A stretch of DNA of 24,759 nucleotides from Paramacrobiotus richtersi (Eukaryota > Tardigrada > Eutardigrada > Parachela > Macrobiotidae). Each line of letters starts with the position of its first letter. Position 1 is the stretch's first letter. Below are positions 10,853 through 20,472 of this stretch, in pieces. The position numbers and the translations under genes were made by a program. Under the pieces are notes generated by a model. The model was given only the letters and a program-made list of their open reading frames with translations. It was not told the origin of the DNA and did not search any database. The stretch lies in NCBI GenBank assembly GCA_034698045.1, contig JAQGAU010000704.1, positions 1 to 24,759 on the forward strand. Direction: 5' to 3'.

Positions 10853-13800
10853 CTAACGCGGTAGGAAGGCCGGCTCCGGTGGTTCTGGCAAGCCCACAGT
10901 GTCGTCCATAAGCTGATCGCGCAGCGCTTCCAAGACACGGAAAAAGTATGGAGTTTGCACCGGCTTCCACATAGCTCGATCCCAATCCGGATACCAGCTA
11001 TTCTTCCACTGGACTGTCGGTATCAGCAACACTTCGGTGATGTTTTGGGGATTGCCAGCCGCAGGCAGAAGCAAATACACGCGGTTGCATCTTATATTCC
11101 AGCGCCACAACATGACTTCCGGTCCTATGGTGGAGACCATAATCACATCCTCCAGATAGGTATCAAGGAGCTCATGTCGAAAATCCTCATCGGTAGTTCG
11201 ATCCCACAACTGCGCAAGAGCTTCCTTGCGCAGTTGATCCACATCTACTGCGGGAAGTTCCGTTCTAGCAGGTAGCCCGTCTTCGTTGGTCGTTGCGAGA
11301 TATCGTGCTCCTTTGCCCTCGTGGAGCAAAACAGGAAAACGATCCCAGAAGTCGTTTTCATTCACCAGCTGGATGGTGATGGCGCTATCTGCTTTACCTG
11401 AAAAGCAACTCGGTAATCTTTTGTGACAAAAGGTAAGAAGCAAAACTTGTACACATTTAATTATGGTCACACAAGCAAGCCGAGAGGTAAACAAAATTCC
11501 AAAAAAAATTTTAAGTAACTGGTGTAGCTGTCAAATGCCGCGCATGACCTTATGGTGATTCGGAAACAGTTAAGTTAATAAGGGGCGTGTAATTGCCCTA
11601 AAAAAACATCTAGGGTACATTTTCCCTTTCATAAGTCACATTCTGAGGCATGATCGTCTGTGCCGGCAAAAATATGGTTTCTGTGTAGTTCATTGGCATA
11701 GTTTGGACAAGGTACAATGACGAAGAAGTGCATACGCAGAATTACTTGAGACCAAACTACGCCAAAGAAATGCGGAGAAATAATTATTTTTGCTGTTTAT
11801 AACAATGTTTTCCCACCCCCTTCCGGCAGAAGACTTCACACAACTATCGGCTATCCGCAAACCTTTAAAAAAATGATATTTCTCTTCTTGATTATTATTT
11901 CAAGCGCTTGCATGTAGAGGGTTTGCCAGGCACATCCTTCAGCTGTAGCATCTACGGCCGCTCTACGAGGCAGGCTAACAGCACGACTCTTTGGTCGGCT
12001 TCGAAAGCGGCCTAGCATTTCTTGCCACTATTGGCTTGACTGGGAAAACGCGACATCTTGCGGATAGATACCGTTGCATGATTGATCGCTTCCCGGCGAC
12101 GATCGCGAGGATAGCGAAAGGCGGTGAGAAGAGCCAGAAGGTGGTGTGCAATAGTTCTGAGAATTGTCAAAGGGGGTGTGGAAAGCTTTTTGAAAAAAAG
12201 GGGTGAGAATAGCTAAAGGTAATGAAAGGTTGTGAGAACAGCCAAAACGAGGTGGTGGGAATGGCATCACCCAAGTAAATAATACAAAACAAACTATTGG
12301 AAGAACAAGCATGAAATTACTGTTACTGGGAAATGTAGTCTGAGTAGATTTGAGGCGCTGATCGCTCGCGAATGGCTGCAAGCCGGTCATCCCTTCGGGG
12401 CGCGCTGGGAACGCTCGGCATTAGGGTACATGCGTATCAAGAGCGAAGCGCCGACATTCCTGATGTTTTTCGACCGCATTTTGGTCAGTCGTTGGTATAC
12501 AGTCTGAACGCGGCCAACCTACATTTCGCTTGAATTGACAGTTAATTTTCATTGACAAAATTCGCAAAGTACTAACTAATTTGTTTGCTAGTAAGATTAT
12601 TCATTTTGAACCACTATAGTTTGTTCCTGCTAGCTATAAAATTTCTATTAAATGCTATAACTATTCTTAACAGTATAAGACTGTTGAGATTCAGCATACT
12701 CTGTTTTTTTGTTCTCTAATGTACAAACAAAAAAAGAAAGAATCACGAATTTTAGTTTAATTGACCTTCGTTGAATTATTGCGTAGTTTCGTATATAACT
12801 GGGCAATTAGTACACGTGCTCCTTCCAGTTCACCCCGATCTTCCTGAAATTCCTCTTTGAGAACGCCTGTGCGTCGGAGTATGGGACATTTCTGTGTAAT
12901 AGTCCGCGCGAGCGGCCGATGATCAGCTTCAGCAAAAAAACCATTTCCTTACAGTATGTTTACTGCCTGTAATTTACAGTCAGTGAAAATACTGTAAGGA
13001 AATGGTGAATTACAGTCTGCAATTCACTTCCTTTTTTTCCATTTGTTGTATTCATTTGTCTGACGACAGCTGAATCTTTTCAAATGTTCCATGAGCAATG
13101 ATCAGATTCGATACGAAGTGTCAAGGGAACGATTTGGCCTGGTACCAGTTTCATTGGTACGAAATATTGATACCATTTGTTCGAAAACAATCTTTCCTGG
13201 TCCGAAAAGTCGCGGTCTCGTTTCTGTGACATTTCCGCACATGTTGTACATGTATGTGACTTGGGAGGGCAAACTTCTTTTCGTTTCGCTGACACAAACA
13301 CCGACTCACACATTCGCTCTATATTGAACTGGAACTGGGTCGCCACGCTTAGTGCGGAATGAATTGGTTGTCCCGCAGGGGTGGCCTTGACCAGGAACCA
13401 AACAGGCAAACAAGCGTCGATCCCTGGGCCCTCGAAACGGCTCGCGGCCCACGGGTAGTACAGTGCGCGGCTCTCCTTGGGAAAGACAATAGCCTGCAAA
13501 TATACATGGCACACCATACGATAACCGTTTGACAAGACCAATAGTTTCGCCAATTTTCACACGAGTGTCTTAATCACGAGAAGATCAGCAGCAAGCAATA
13601 AATATATCAATATTTCGATCAATTAATATCTCTCAAGCTTAATGACAAGGTGACATGGCAGTGCTGGCGCTAAAAATTGCTACGGTAGTTACAATACTGT
13701 TCAAAACTATGACCGAAAGAACAAACACCATCGATCAATAAAATAATATCAGTCAATAAACAGACGAATATTTACTGTAATATTATTGAAATTTTAATCA

Positions 13801-14389
13801 ATATCAATACCAATATAATTTTCATAATATGATGCCTTTCATTTCAACAAAAAATTTACAACATTCAAATTAACAGCACTGAAATGCTGTTCTGTTACTA
13901 CAACTACTAGCAGTTAAATTGGGCCTAGTTTTGCGCAGACAGCTTCCGAACCCAGATATGAAAGACTATCCATTTCATTCAGCTGTGCGGTTAACCAAAA
14001 TTTGTTAAAAGCATCCATCCATCGACACAAGCCACAGCATAATTTATCGCGCCTAGGCGTAATGAAATTACTGGATCATACCATTTTAAAGATGGAGCTG
14101 ACGTGGAATACGGGTTCTTGGACGTTCCAACAAGGGGACAAAAGGAGGCAGATACCTCACAGCATACACGGCCGCACGGAAATGACAAGCTCAAACTAAT
14201 CTAATAAGGCCACGAATAAAACAAAGTTTTAAACAGCTTTTATTCGATAGAACCAAGTTGACACTCACCTTCCAAATAGTCTTATCCGAGTTCGGGAATT
14301 TTCTGCAACGAGGGACCCGTTCCGGAAGAGTACTTCCAGCAAGGGACCAGAAAGGAGACCTCAGTCGTCTACCGCTGGTTAGTACCGTA
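10853..14389 (-). CDS. Unrecognised multi-exon gene between the duplicated blocks (5' end not found)
   Basis: The best-supported exon is 10853-11397, with a TTGCTTTTCAG acceptor and a stop TAG at 10853-10855. It encodes about 181 residues including NENDFWDRFPVLLHEGKG and WKNSWYPDWDRAMWKPVQ, rich in Trp, Asp and Leu. A second exon, 13310-13493 (acceptor ATTTGCAG, donor TGT|GTGAGT), encodes 61 residues starting AIVFPKESRALYYPW. It leaves phase 1, which exactly fits the phase needed by the last exon. A possible third exon, 14269-14389, has a strong GAAG|GTGAGT donor and enters exon 2 in phase 0. No start codon, signal peptide or membrane helix was established, and I do not recognise the family. 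The 1.9-kb intron between the two main exons contains a plus-strand myotubularin-related fragment. The last exon is most secure; linkage of the others is inferred from phase only. Confidence 0.5.
11398..12347. other. Intron or intergenic sequence with degenerate G-rich repeats
   Basis: No exon is supported. From about 12110 to 12270 the plus strand carries loosely repeated GGTGAGAA(n)AGCC(n)AAAGG units (near 12115, 12202, 12227, 12250), a degenerate minisatellite. Frames that span it (12028-12390 minus, 11991-12206 plus) follow the repeats and have no family resemblance. Confidence 0.4.
12348..12953 (+). pseudogene. Myotubularin-related (MTMR10/11/12-like) phosphatase-domain fragment
   Basis: Two adjoining plus-strand exons match the segment that follows the active-site loop in myotubularin-family proteins. 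Exon 12348-12483 (acceptor GAGTAG, donor TTG|GTCAGT) encodes FEALIAREWLQAGHPF then KSEAPTFLMFFDRIL. Exon 12811-12953 (acceptor AATTAG, candidate donor ACA|GTATGT) encodes YTCSFQFTPIFLKFL, then EYGTFLCNSPRER and KKTISL. Both are phase-compatible. The order G-F-x-x-LI-x-x-EW, the F-F/L-D block and the FGTFL/NSP-like block fit the family, whose members bind or dephosphorylate phosphoinositides. I saw no upstream exon with the C-x5-R loop and no downstream continuation. The second exon ends inside an 18-bp inverted repeat. This is therefore probably a relic nested in an intron of the minus-strand gene, though part of a functional gene with unseen exons is possible. Confidence 0.6.
12940..13006. 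repeat. Perfect 18-bp inverted repeat with nested palindromes
   Basis: The arms 12940-12957 (ACCATTTCCTTACAGTAT) and 12989-13006 are exact reverse complements with a 31-nt spacer. The spacer contains CTGTAATTTACAG (12966-12978), itself palindromic. TTACAG or CTGTAA occurs five times in alternating orientation between 12949 and 13015. One arm covers the end of the myotubularin-like exon and its donor, so the hairpin either arose from exon sequence by inverted duplication or inserted into it. Confidence 0.85.
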
Positions 14390-14511
14390 CTGCAACAATT
14401 TATGCTGTATTGCCGCTGCAGCTGAAAATCCAGTAATTACTTCAAAAATTAAGATATCCCAAGAAAGTCGAACACAGAAATCCTGTAGTCATCAACGTCA
14501 ACAAACTCCAG

Positions 14512-14550
14512 AATTATTTACTGCAAACAGGATAATTATTTACTGCAAAC
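14512..14550. repeat. 17-bp direct repeat, period 22
   Basis: AATTATTTACTGCAAAC occurs at 14512-14528 and again at 14534-14550. It lies about 30 bp outside the left edge of block B and could be a small tandem duplication linked to the rearrangement, or unrelated slippage. Confidence 0.75.
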
Positions 14551-15024
14551 CGGTCGGCGCACATCACTGGATAAATACATGTAACTTCCACACGAAGATG
14601 GTAGGCAGCCTATTATGAAGCCCGCGCAAAGTTACGTTAGTACATACCGAGTGGTTATCATTTGTTCAGGCAGAGGACAGTCAAAAGCTGGATCACTTTG
14701 ACTTTCTAGTAACACCATTCTTGTCTAATCCAGTATCAGCTCACTTCGCTACAGTCTTCTGATCTGTGTTTTAATTGCTTTTATAGCGCTCACTTCTAAA
14801 ACGTTGCATGTTTCAGTTTGCTCGTAGTTAGCGGATATTATGATCACCCTTTAATCCGGCTGATGGCAGTCATGGCACTTTCAGGTCGTATTCGTTGAAC
14901 AAAAAAATACCCAGTTATGTGAGAAAACTATATGTAGAAACAGTACTGCGCAGATGTACAAGAAGACAGTTTACAAAAAAAGAACAGGTAAACGTTCTCA
15001 TTATCGGCCGACGGAGCGCTGCAC

Positions 15025-18000
15025 TCAGGCCACATTCCAAACATCTCGGTGCGACGCGCCAATATGCCAGATAACGTGTTGTCCAACATATGACGAAAAC
15101 CGACAACCCTACAACAGCAGAACAAGAGGTATTACATACGTTCCTTGAAAAACATTCGGAGACACACGACTGTTTAATAAGCACTCAACATCAATATAAC
15201 AGCGAAGTATAAGCCCGGAAACTGAAGACACGCAGATTCACGCAGATGGCGCATCCAGTACCTCAACAGGACAAGCAATACGATGGCCCATATCCGTGTC
15301 CAGCTCATTAAAATCCTCCTTCACACCTGGATTCTTCGCCCACGTCTCCCGATGGCGTTTCGCTTCTGATTCAACGACTGCTGCCAGCTCGTTCCGCTTC
15401 TAAAAACGTTTGCCTGAATTAAAAGCGGACTAAATTTGAGAAGCATTTCCATCAACTTTACCGAAACGAACACAGTACAAGAAAAGTGGTACATATGTAT
15501 ATTAGGAACTGCACTTATGGACGTCAATCTCAGTCGAGTTGTTATGCACAAGTGCAAACAGATACCAGTAGCTGCCTGGAAACGCTCCCTTACACAACGG
15601 AGACTGATTATTCGTTTTACCCGCAAAGCATTTTCCGAATACTGGTTCGGCATTCCCAGCAGCTCGGCATGGTCCGCCTGTACGTGCATCAACATCGACC
15701 TGTTGTATCCAACGCCAATAGTGACACGACATCCCTAGGAAAACCGAGTGGCTGGACTGTGAATAAACAAAGCAGGAAATGTATCGTACCTGCGCTGCTG
15801 CAGGACAAGCGTAGTGCAGTTCCGTCTGACACGCTCCAATACTGTGGCGCTCTCTCAGGTGTCGCAGAATTCCGCCGTGTGTCGCAAATACAACATCCCG
15901 ACAACCTTGGTGACATTCATACTGCAGCTCGTTATTCTGAAAATCACAGATCACAGAGGAGTGACTCCGGCTTGCATAACCACCCATACCTTCATCAGAG
16001 TGGGAATAAAATCGATCGCTGGAATGTGCTGACTTGGCAAGCCTCCCTGACGTTCCAGTACCCAGCGAGGCAGCTTCGTTCCATACAGTCCATTTTTCTG
16101 TACAAAAGAATCAAAAAAATAACCTCCAATCATAACAGCGCCAGCCATAACGGCTTACCGCGGAAGTAAAATTAGACGGTTGGCTGGATCCGAAGCACAG
16201 AGCCAGGGTTACTTCGTCCGTTTCGTCCGGGTGTGCTTTCCTGATATGACTGATGAGAAGCATGTTCTGCGGATCGTACAGGATCTCCCGGCACTTTGCA
16301 CTAGCGTTCGCCTCTTCGGAATACGGGCACACCAGATTGATCTTGACATTTTTAAACTGGTGCTCACTTTCCAAATGAGTCTTGAGCGTACTACATTGGG
16401 GTGTACAAAAATCCTCTGGGCACTGTCCCAAAGAAGCGAATGGGCAGCTTAAAGGGTCAAGGATCATCTGAACAACATTAGCGCGTCACATAGCCTGAAG
16501 CACACAGAATTTTGCAGCGAATCCTTACAGTAACACATCCCACTAGTACGACATGGTCGCCATCTTTTGTGCGTCGAACAAGCATCCTCTCAGCGATGAC
16601 GCGATCAGCAGGTTGTTCTTCGATCTGCATCAACATAGTTTTAGCATATTTCAACAGAGTTTTTGAGCTGCAACTTTAGGAGGAGACCTTACCCGATGAT
16701 TTACTCTATGCACATCTTTCACACTATGTCAGACTGGCGCTATCGCTGTACTTATCAGACTTTTGACCAAGGAGCAGCGAAACAAGGAACAAATCGGTAA
16801 ATTTTTCTGCTATATTATAGTGTTTCTGTTCCGCTTTCTTCAGGAAAGAGAGAGGACCACTCAGTGGCACTCACCTCGTTCTTAGGCCAGGTGCATGCGC
16901 TTTCCATGGGACTGTTGTGCTCCGTGGCATTCGTTGTTGGGACATCTTTATCGTTATCCACTGACGGCTGCAAATGGGGCTGCATGACAGTTAAATCACT
17001 GCATTAGTCTGCACAGCTTATTGGGGCAACTGTTGCAACGTGTTACGTGTCTATAAATTGCAAAGAAATAAACAAACGATAGTTAACTGTTTACCTCGTT
17101 GTTTTTCGACAACTTCTCGTGCAGCTGCCTGAACCACTCAACGCTTCTTTCCGGTCCGGAGATGACTCGCATACACTTCGCACTGCCAGCTGCAAGGTGG
17201 TCGGCCAGATCGGCAATGGTCTGTCGGGGCACTTTATAACCCTCGGAGGAATACAGCTTGATTATTCCATCTTCATTAGGCGTGCAAACCACCTACAAAA
17301 ATACAAACACAATGACACAGGATAATAATAAACGTAAACCGTTCAGCGCACGCTACCACAGACTGTTCGGCACGATACAAGATGTCAGCGTCTAGTCTAG
17401 CTGGAGCGGACGATAAATATCCGACATCAGCAGAAATCAAAATGAAAATGTATCGTTTACAACTTTACGTTTTTTCGCTTTTTTTGTGCACTGTGCAGCA
17501 GGTGCAGACAGCTGATTAACAGAGAATAACACTCGATGTACAAGCTACAAACCTCAATGTTAGCTTTGTCTTTGTTCAGGCTGCTTTCGCTGCTGGAGAT
17601 TCCCTGGCTGGAGGATGGGGATTTCTTGCTATCTGTACCGTAACCCGATTCGTGCTCCGGCGTCTTTGCACTGCGTTCGCTTCCAACCTCACTGAGCGTG
17701 CAGACGTCCTACAAAAAGGGACAATGGACACCGTAAACCGCAGTGAGAGCATGTTATCGCAGTATTCGGCCGCTTCGGCATCATAACAGATGCTCAGCGC
17801 ATGGTCCAGCAGGCGCGGTTGACAAATCTCAGCGGCCTTCAACGAGACACGCTATAATCTGCATTTTTTAAGCTTTATACAAGACGTGAAACCCAGTGGG
17901 TTAACACATAACTCTGAAACGTACAAACAAACCTGAATGTCAACCTTGTCTTTATTCGGGCTGCTTTCGCTGCTGGAGATTTCCTGGCTGGATGATGGGG

Positions 18001-19651
18001 ATTTCTTCCCATCAGTACCGTAACCCGACTCCGGCGTCTTTACACGGCGTTCGTATTCAGTAGGAATCCCAGAATCCTGCACAAGGTCCTCCTGCAAAAC
18101 CAAGCCTTGCAGCAAATGCAATCAGTACGTGTTTTAGGCGACCGCCTGCGTTAAACCGCGGATTCTCAGCGAATATTCGAACCCGGTAACTTCTTGCAGA
18201 TGTTCCAACATGCTTTAGAAAGTCGAAATTTATACATCTGGTTTTCGCCACCGAAGTTTTTCGAGTCGTTGGGGGATCAGCGCAAACTGGCGTCACCCGA
18301 TCTTGCACGGCGTGCGCCCGCTTGGCTTGTAAAACAAAAATCGCCCGAATGGCCATTCATCGCTCTACCCCCGTTCGAAAGACTACCTCCCCCGAAAAGG
18401 ATTCCCCTTTCAAGTGGCGCTGAGAACATCAAATCTAACTGAGATATGATTTTTCAACCGTACTTAATCATTTCCTCCTGAAAGGTTCCGCCATATCTTA
18501 TTTTATTAGAATAATCTGTTCGTTTACCAGTTGAATGTCAACTGGGGTTTTCGGAACGTGTACAATAATTCCGGTTGCAAAAACTTCGAGCCGCAGCAGT
18601 CTTGATAATATAACTCTAATAAGCTGCATAAAAAATCCCAATGTTGAGTTCGTAGCCATAACTCACCATCTCTGAGAATTCAACATGTTTCGCAAATTTA
18701 CGGCCCTCCTTGACTCCATCTACATGTTTCTTGGTCCCCGTGCTATCCATATCATCATCATCAGGAGAAATCGTCAGCATAATGTCGGACACTGAAACCA
18801 GAACATTATTAGACTGGAAAATGAATGCAAGGGATGCAGTCAATAATTAATAACATCTGTCGTCGGTCCGAATTGCTTCGTTGTCATTTTTCCAGCGGAA
18901 GGCACAATAATCCATCATTGCCAATAACTACCATAGTATCGATAGTTTAGGTATAGTTAGTTCTTGTCATTGCATTTAATATTGTCAAGCCAGAGCCTTA
19001 TACATGCAGACTTGGTGGCCTATCTGGATGACGGTATCATAGTCTATGCCCACTCAAAAACGACAAGTCTGCAACAGATTCGCGAAACTGCAGTTTTCCA
19101 AAATTACCTTCGCACTGCTTTCGTTTCCGGGACCCATCGACGCCGGGACGATCGGGAGAAATATCGGGAGAAATATCATCAGTGTGGTAGAGAACGGTGT
19201 CAGGTACGCTAGCGCTGGCGTCGAGGTTTTCGCGTGCTGGAAGTGCGTCTACAGGCGATGCAGTATCCTCGTAAACTGGTAGCTGAACACCCGTACGAAT
19301 CGCCTGAATAATCACACATAAACGGGTACAACTGCAGTTCAACTACCGTAATCATTCAGTCTAACAAGGAGCCAAGCAAAGTGTAGCATACCATTTCAAG
19401 TCGTGGAGCTTCGGATTCAGGTGGGCTGGTGCCTAAAATACATTTGGTTCAAGCATCGTTCTCGATTCGTCGAGTATTTGACTCCTACTTTGGATGGCCA
19501 TCAGTTGTTCTTTTCGTAGAGGCAGTCCGTTGACGGGATCCGTCCCGTGCTGGTCGATGTACTCTTCGATCAGGCAGCGTTCAAAAACATTCCAAGAAAC
19601 GGGCGACACCACTGGCTGTTGTGGCGTTGTGCCGCTACCTGAACAAAACAT
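15025..19651 (-). CDS. U-box (Prp19-type) protein with five C2H2-like zinc fingers, copy B, predicted 800 aa
   Basis: Exons: 19489-19651, 19392-19432, 19108-19303, 18667-18791, 17933-18091, 17732-17851, 17553-17708, 17095-17292, 16875-16967, 16752-16837, 16529-16667, 16159-16467, 15990-16097, 15790-15936, 15594-15734, 15262-15399, 15025-15108; 2403 bp, phases all compatible. Residues 1-55 match the Prp19 U-box (FCSGSGTTPQQP, VSPVSW, ERCLIEEYI, GTDPVNGLPL), which fixes the start. SRKRK at 126-130 may be a nuclear signal. Residues 176-320 are duplicated Ser-rich exons. Fingers are C500/C508/H523/H528, C539/C551/H566/H571, C639/C643/H657/H662, C675/C682/H697/H702 and C770/C775/H788/H793. No WD40 repeats follow, so it is not Prp19 itself. 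Known U-boxes recruit E2 enzymes; a ubiquitin-ligase role with finger-mediated target binding is inferred. Weak points: the 23-bp (exons 6-7) and 37-bp (exons 9-10) introns and the exon 10 donor. Confidence 0.75.
17553..18091 (-). repeat. Duplicated internal exons in copy B (Y-X-Y)
   Basis: Exon 5 (17933-18091) and exon 7 (17553-17708) are paralogous. Both carry KTPE..SGYGTD..KKSPSSSQ, then ISSSESS and NKDK. Between them lies the single X exon (17732-17851, 40 codons). The period is 383 bp. The gap between X and the following Y exon is only 23 bp, although the Y acceptor (CCCTTTTTGTAG) is good. The E-S-G-x-G-T-D core resembles DSGxxS-type phosphodegrons; that reading is an inference. Confidence 0.8.
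19006..19083 (+). mobile_element. Reverse-transcriptase-like YLDD relic in intron 3 (copy B)
   Basis: On the strand opposite to the host gene, about 26 codons read ADLVAYLDDGIIVYAHSK then TTSLQQIR. This has the x-Y-x-D-D catalytic pattern with the hydrophobic run and following helix typical of Ty3/gypsy-type reverse transcriptases. No further polymerase, protease, integrase or LTR sequence was found, so it is at most a short fossil. Its right end is close to the host exon beginning at 19108. Confidence 0.45.
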
Positions 19652-20074
19652 GCTTTTGTAATTTTCAGAAACAGACTGCGATCCTACGGTGCCCTTATGC
19701 CAGCACTCCGAAGAGGAGTAGTTGCACCCCGTCCGAAAACAATTGAGAGAATTTTTGGTCAGAGTTCCCCAACAATTCGACAGAAGGGGGAACCCTGTTT
19801 TCTGAGTTCTTCCCTCGTTACCAGTGAAGCCACTGCTTCGAACTCCGAAGAACAGAAGCCTCAGTCTGTACTTACGCGCACAAGTCATTATCAGCGGCAT
19901 TTTCGTAGAAACCGTAACCAGATCAGTTTATTAGAAAAGAAACCATTGCAGTCTGGAAGCACTTCAAAAATGACTCAGGAAAGGCTTCATGAAAATTAAT
20001 GAAATATTGAAGAGTTGCCTCAGCTAGCGCCATCTGCAGGGCGCAAGGCCTGGTGGAGCGGAACTGGCATGCAA

Positions 20075-20327
20075 CACGTGACTGATTTTCGCCGTGACGT
20101 CACAGTAAGCACGACCGATTAGTAAAACCCATAGACAACGTTTTCTTGCCTCAAACTTCTCAAAGGAAGACGTTCGTTGTTCAACATAAACAATTAAAAG
20201 CTCAAAAGAGATAGAAAAAATACTGTGAAAACGCAAATTTTGTTTACCATAGTTGTGGACCGTTTTTCACAAGGGTCCCATAGACAACTATGGTATACGG
20301 AAGCCTATTGTGACGTCAAGTCACGTG
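20075..20327. promoter_or_regulatory. Palindromic module with paired E-box and CRE motifs
   Basis: CACGTG at 20075-20080 and 20322-20327 flanks TGACGTCA at 20095-20102 and 20311-20318, so the motifs are mirrored. Inside are a 12-bp inverted repeat (TACCATAGTTGT 20245-20256, ACAACTATGGTA 20284-20295) and a 12-bp direct repeat (CCCATAGACAAC 20128-20139 and 20277-20288). E-boxes and CREs are known binding sites for bHLH and bZIP factors. The module lies 0.4-0.7 kb upstream of the copy B start codon and is absent upstream of copy A. It could be a MITE that brought binding sites. Confidence 0.5.
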
Positions 20328-20381
20328 TTACCTTGCCTGTAGTGTAGTAAAGCAATGCTTTGAGCGGAAGTAGATTTCGGA

Positions 20382-20418
20382 GAGTGATATCGATGTACAT
20401 CGATAATCGATATCACTC
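20382..20418. repeat. Perfect 13-bp hairpin
   Basis: GAGTGATATCGAT (20382-20394) and ATCGATATCACTC (20406-20418) are exact reverse complements around an 11-nt loop. ATCGATGTACATCGAT is also palindromic across the left arm and loop. It lies between the E-box/CRE module and the shared 22-bp block. Confidence 0.8.
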
Positions 20419-20472
20419 ACATGTCACAAGATAAGGGACAGGTCACTTATCTAGTGATCCGTCAAGCGATCA

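Noticed and set aside
11991..12120. Upstream myotubularin exon with the active-site loop
   Set aside because: A WLDWEN-like string was noticed, but no C-x5-R motif or usable phase to the 12348 exon was found.
13091..13362. Two plus-strand frames within 13091-13362
   Set aside because: They lie opposite the minus-strand exon 13310-13493 and its neighbouring open frame, and have no splice support or family resemblance.
15502..15987. Single 161-codon minus-strand frame through exons 14 and 15
   Set aside because: It reads through an intron (15735-15789). The frame that keeps the C-x6-C...H-x4-H finger requires splicing at GCGCAG|GTACGA and TTTTCCTAG.
15486..16169. 227-codon plus-strand open frame
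   Set aside because: It is antisense to four finger-coding exons with consistent minus-strand splice sites in both blocks.
15025..19651. Calling this gene Prp19/PRPF19
   Set aside because: Only the U-box matches. The Prp19 coiled coil and WD40 repeats are not seen, and zinc fingers occupy the C-terminus.
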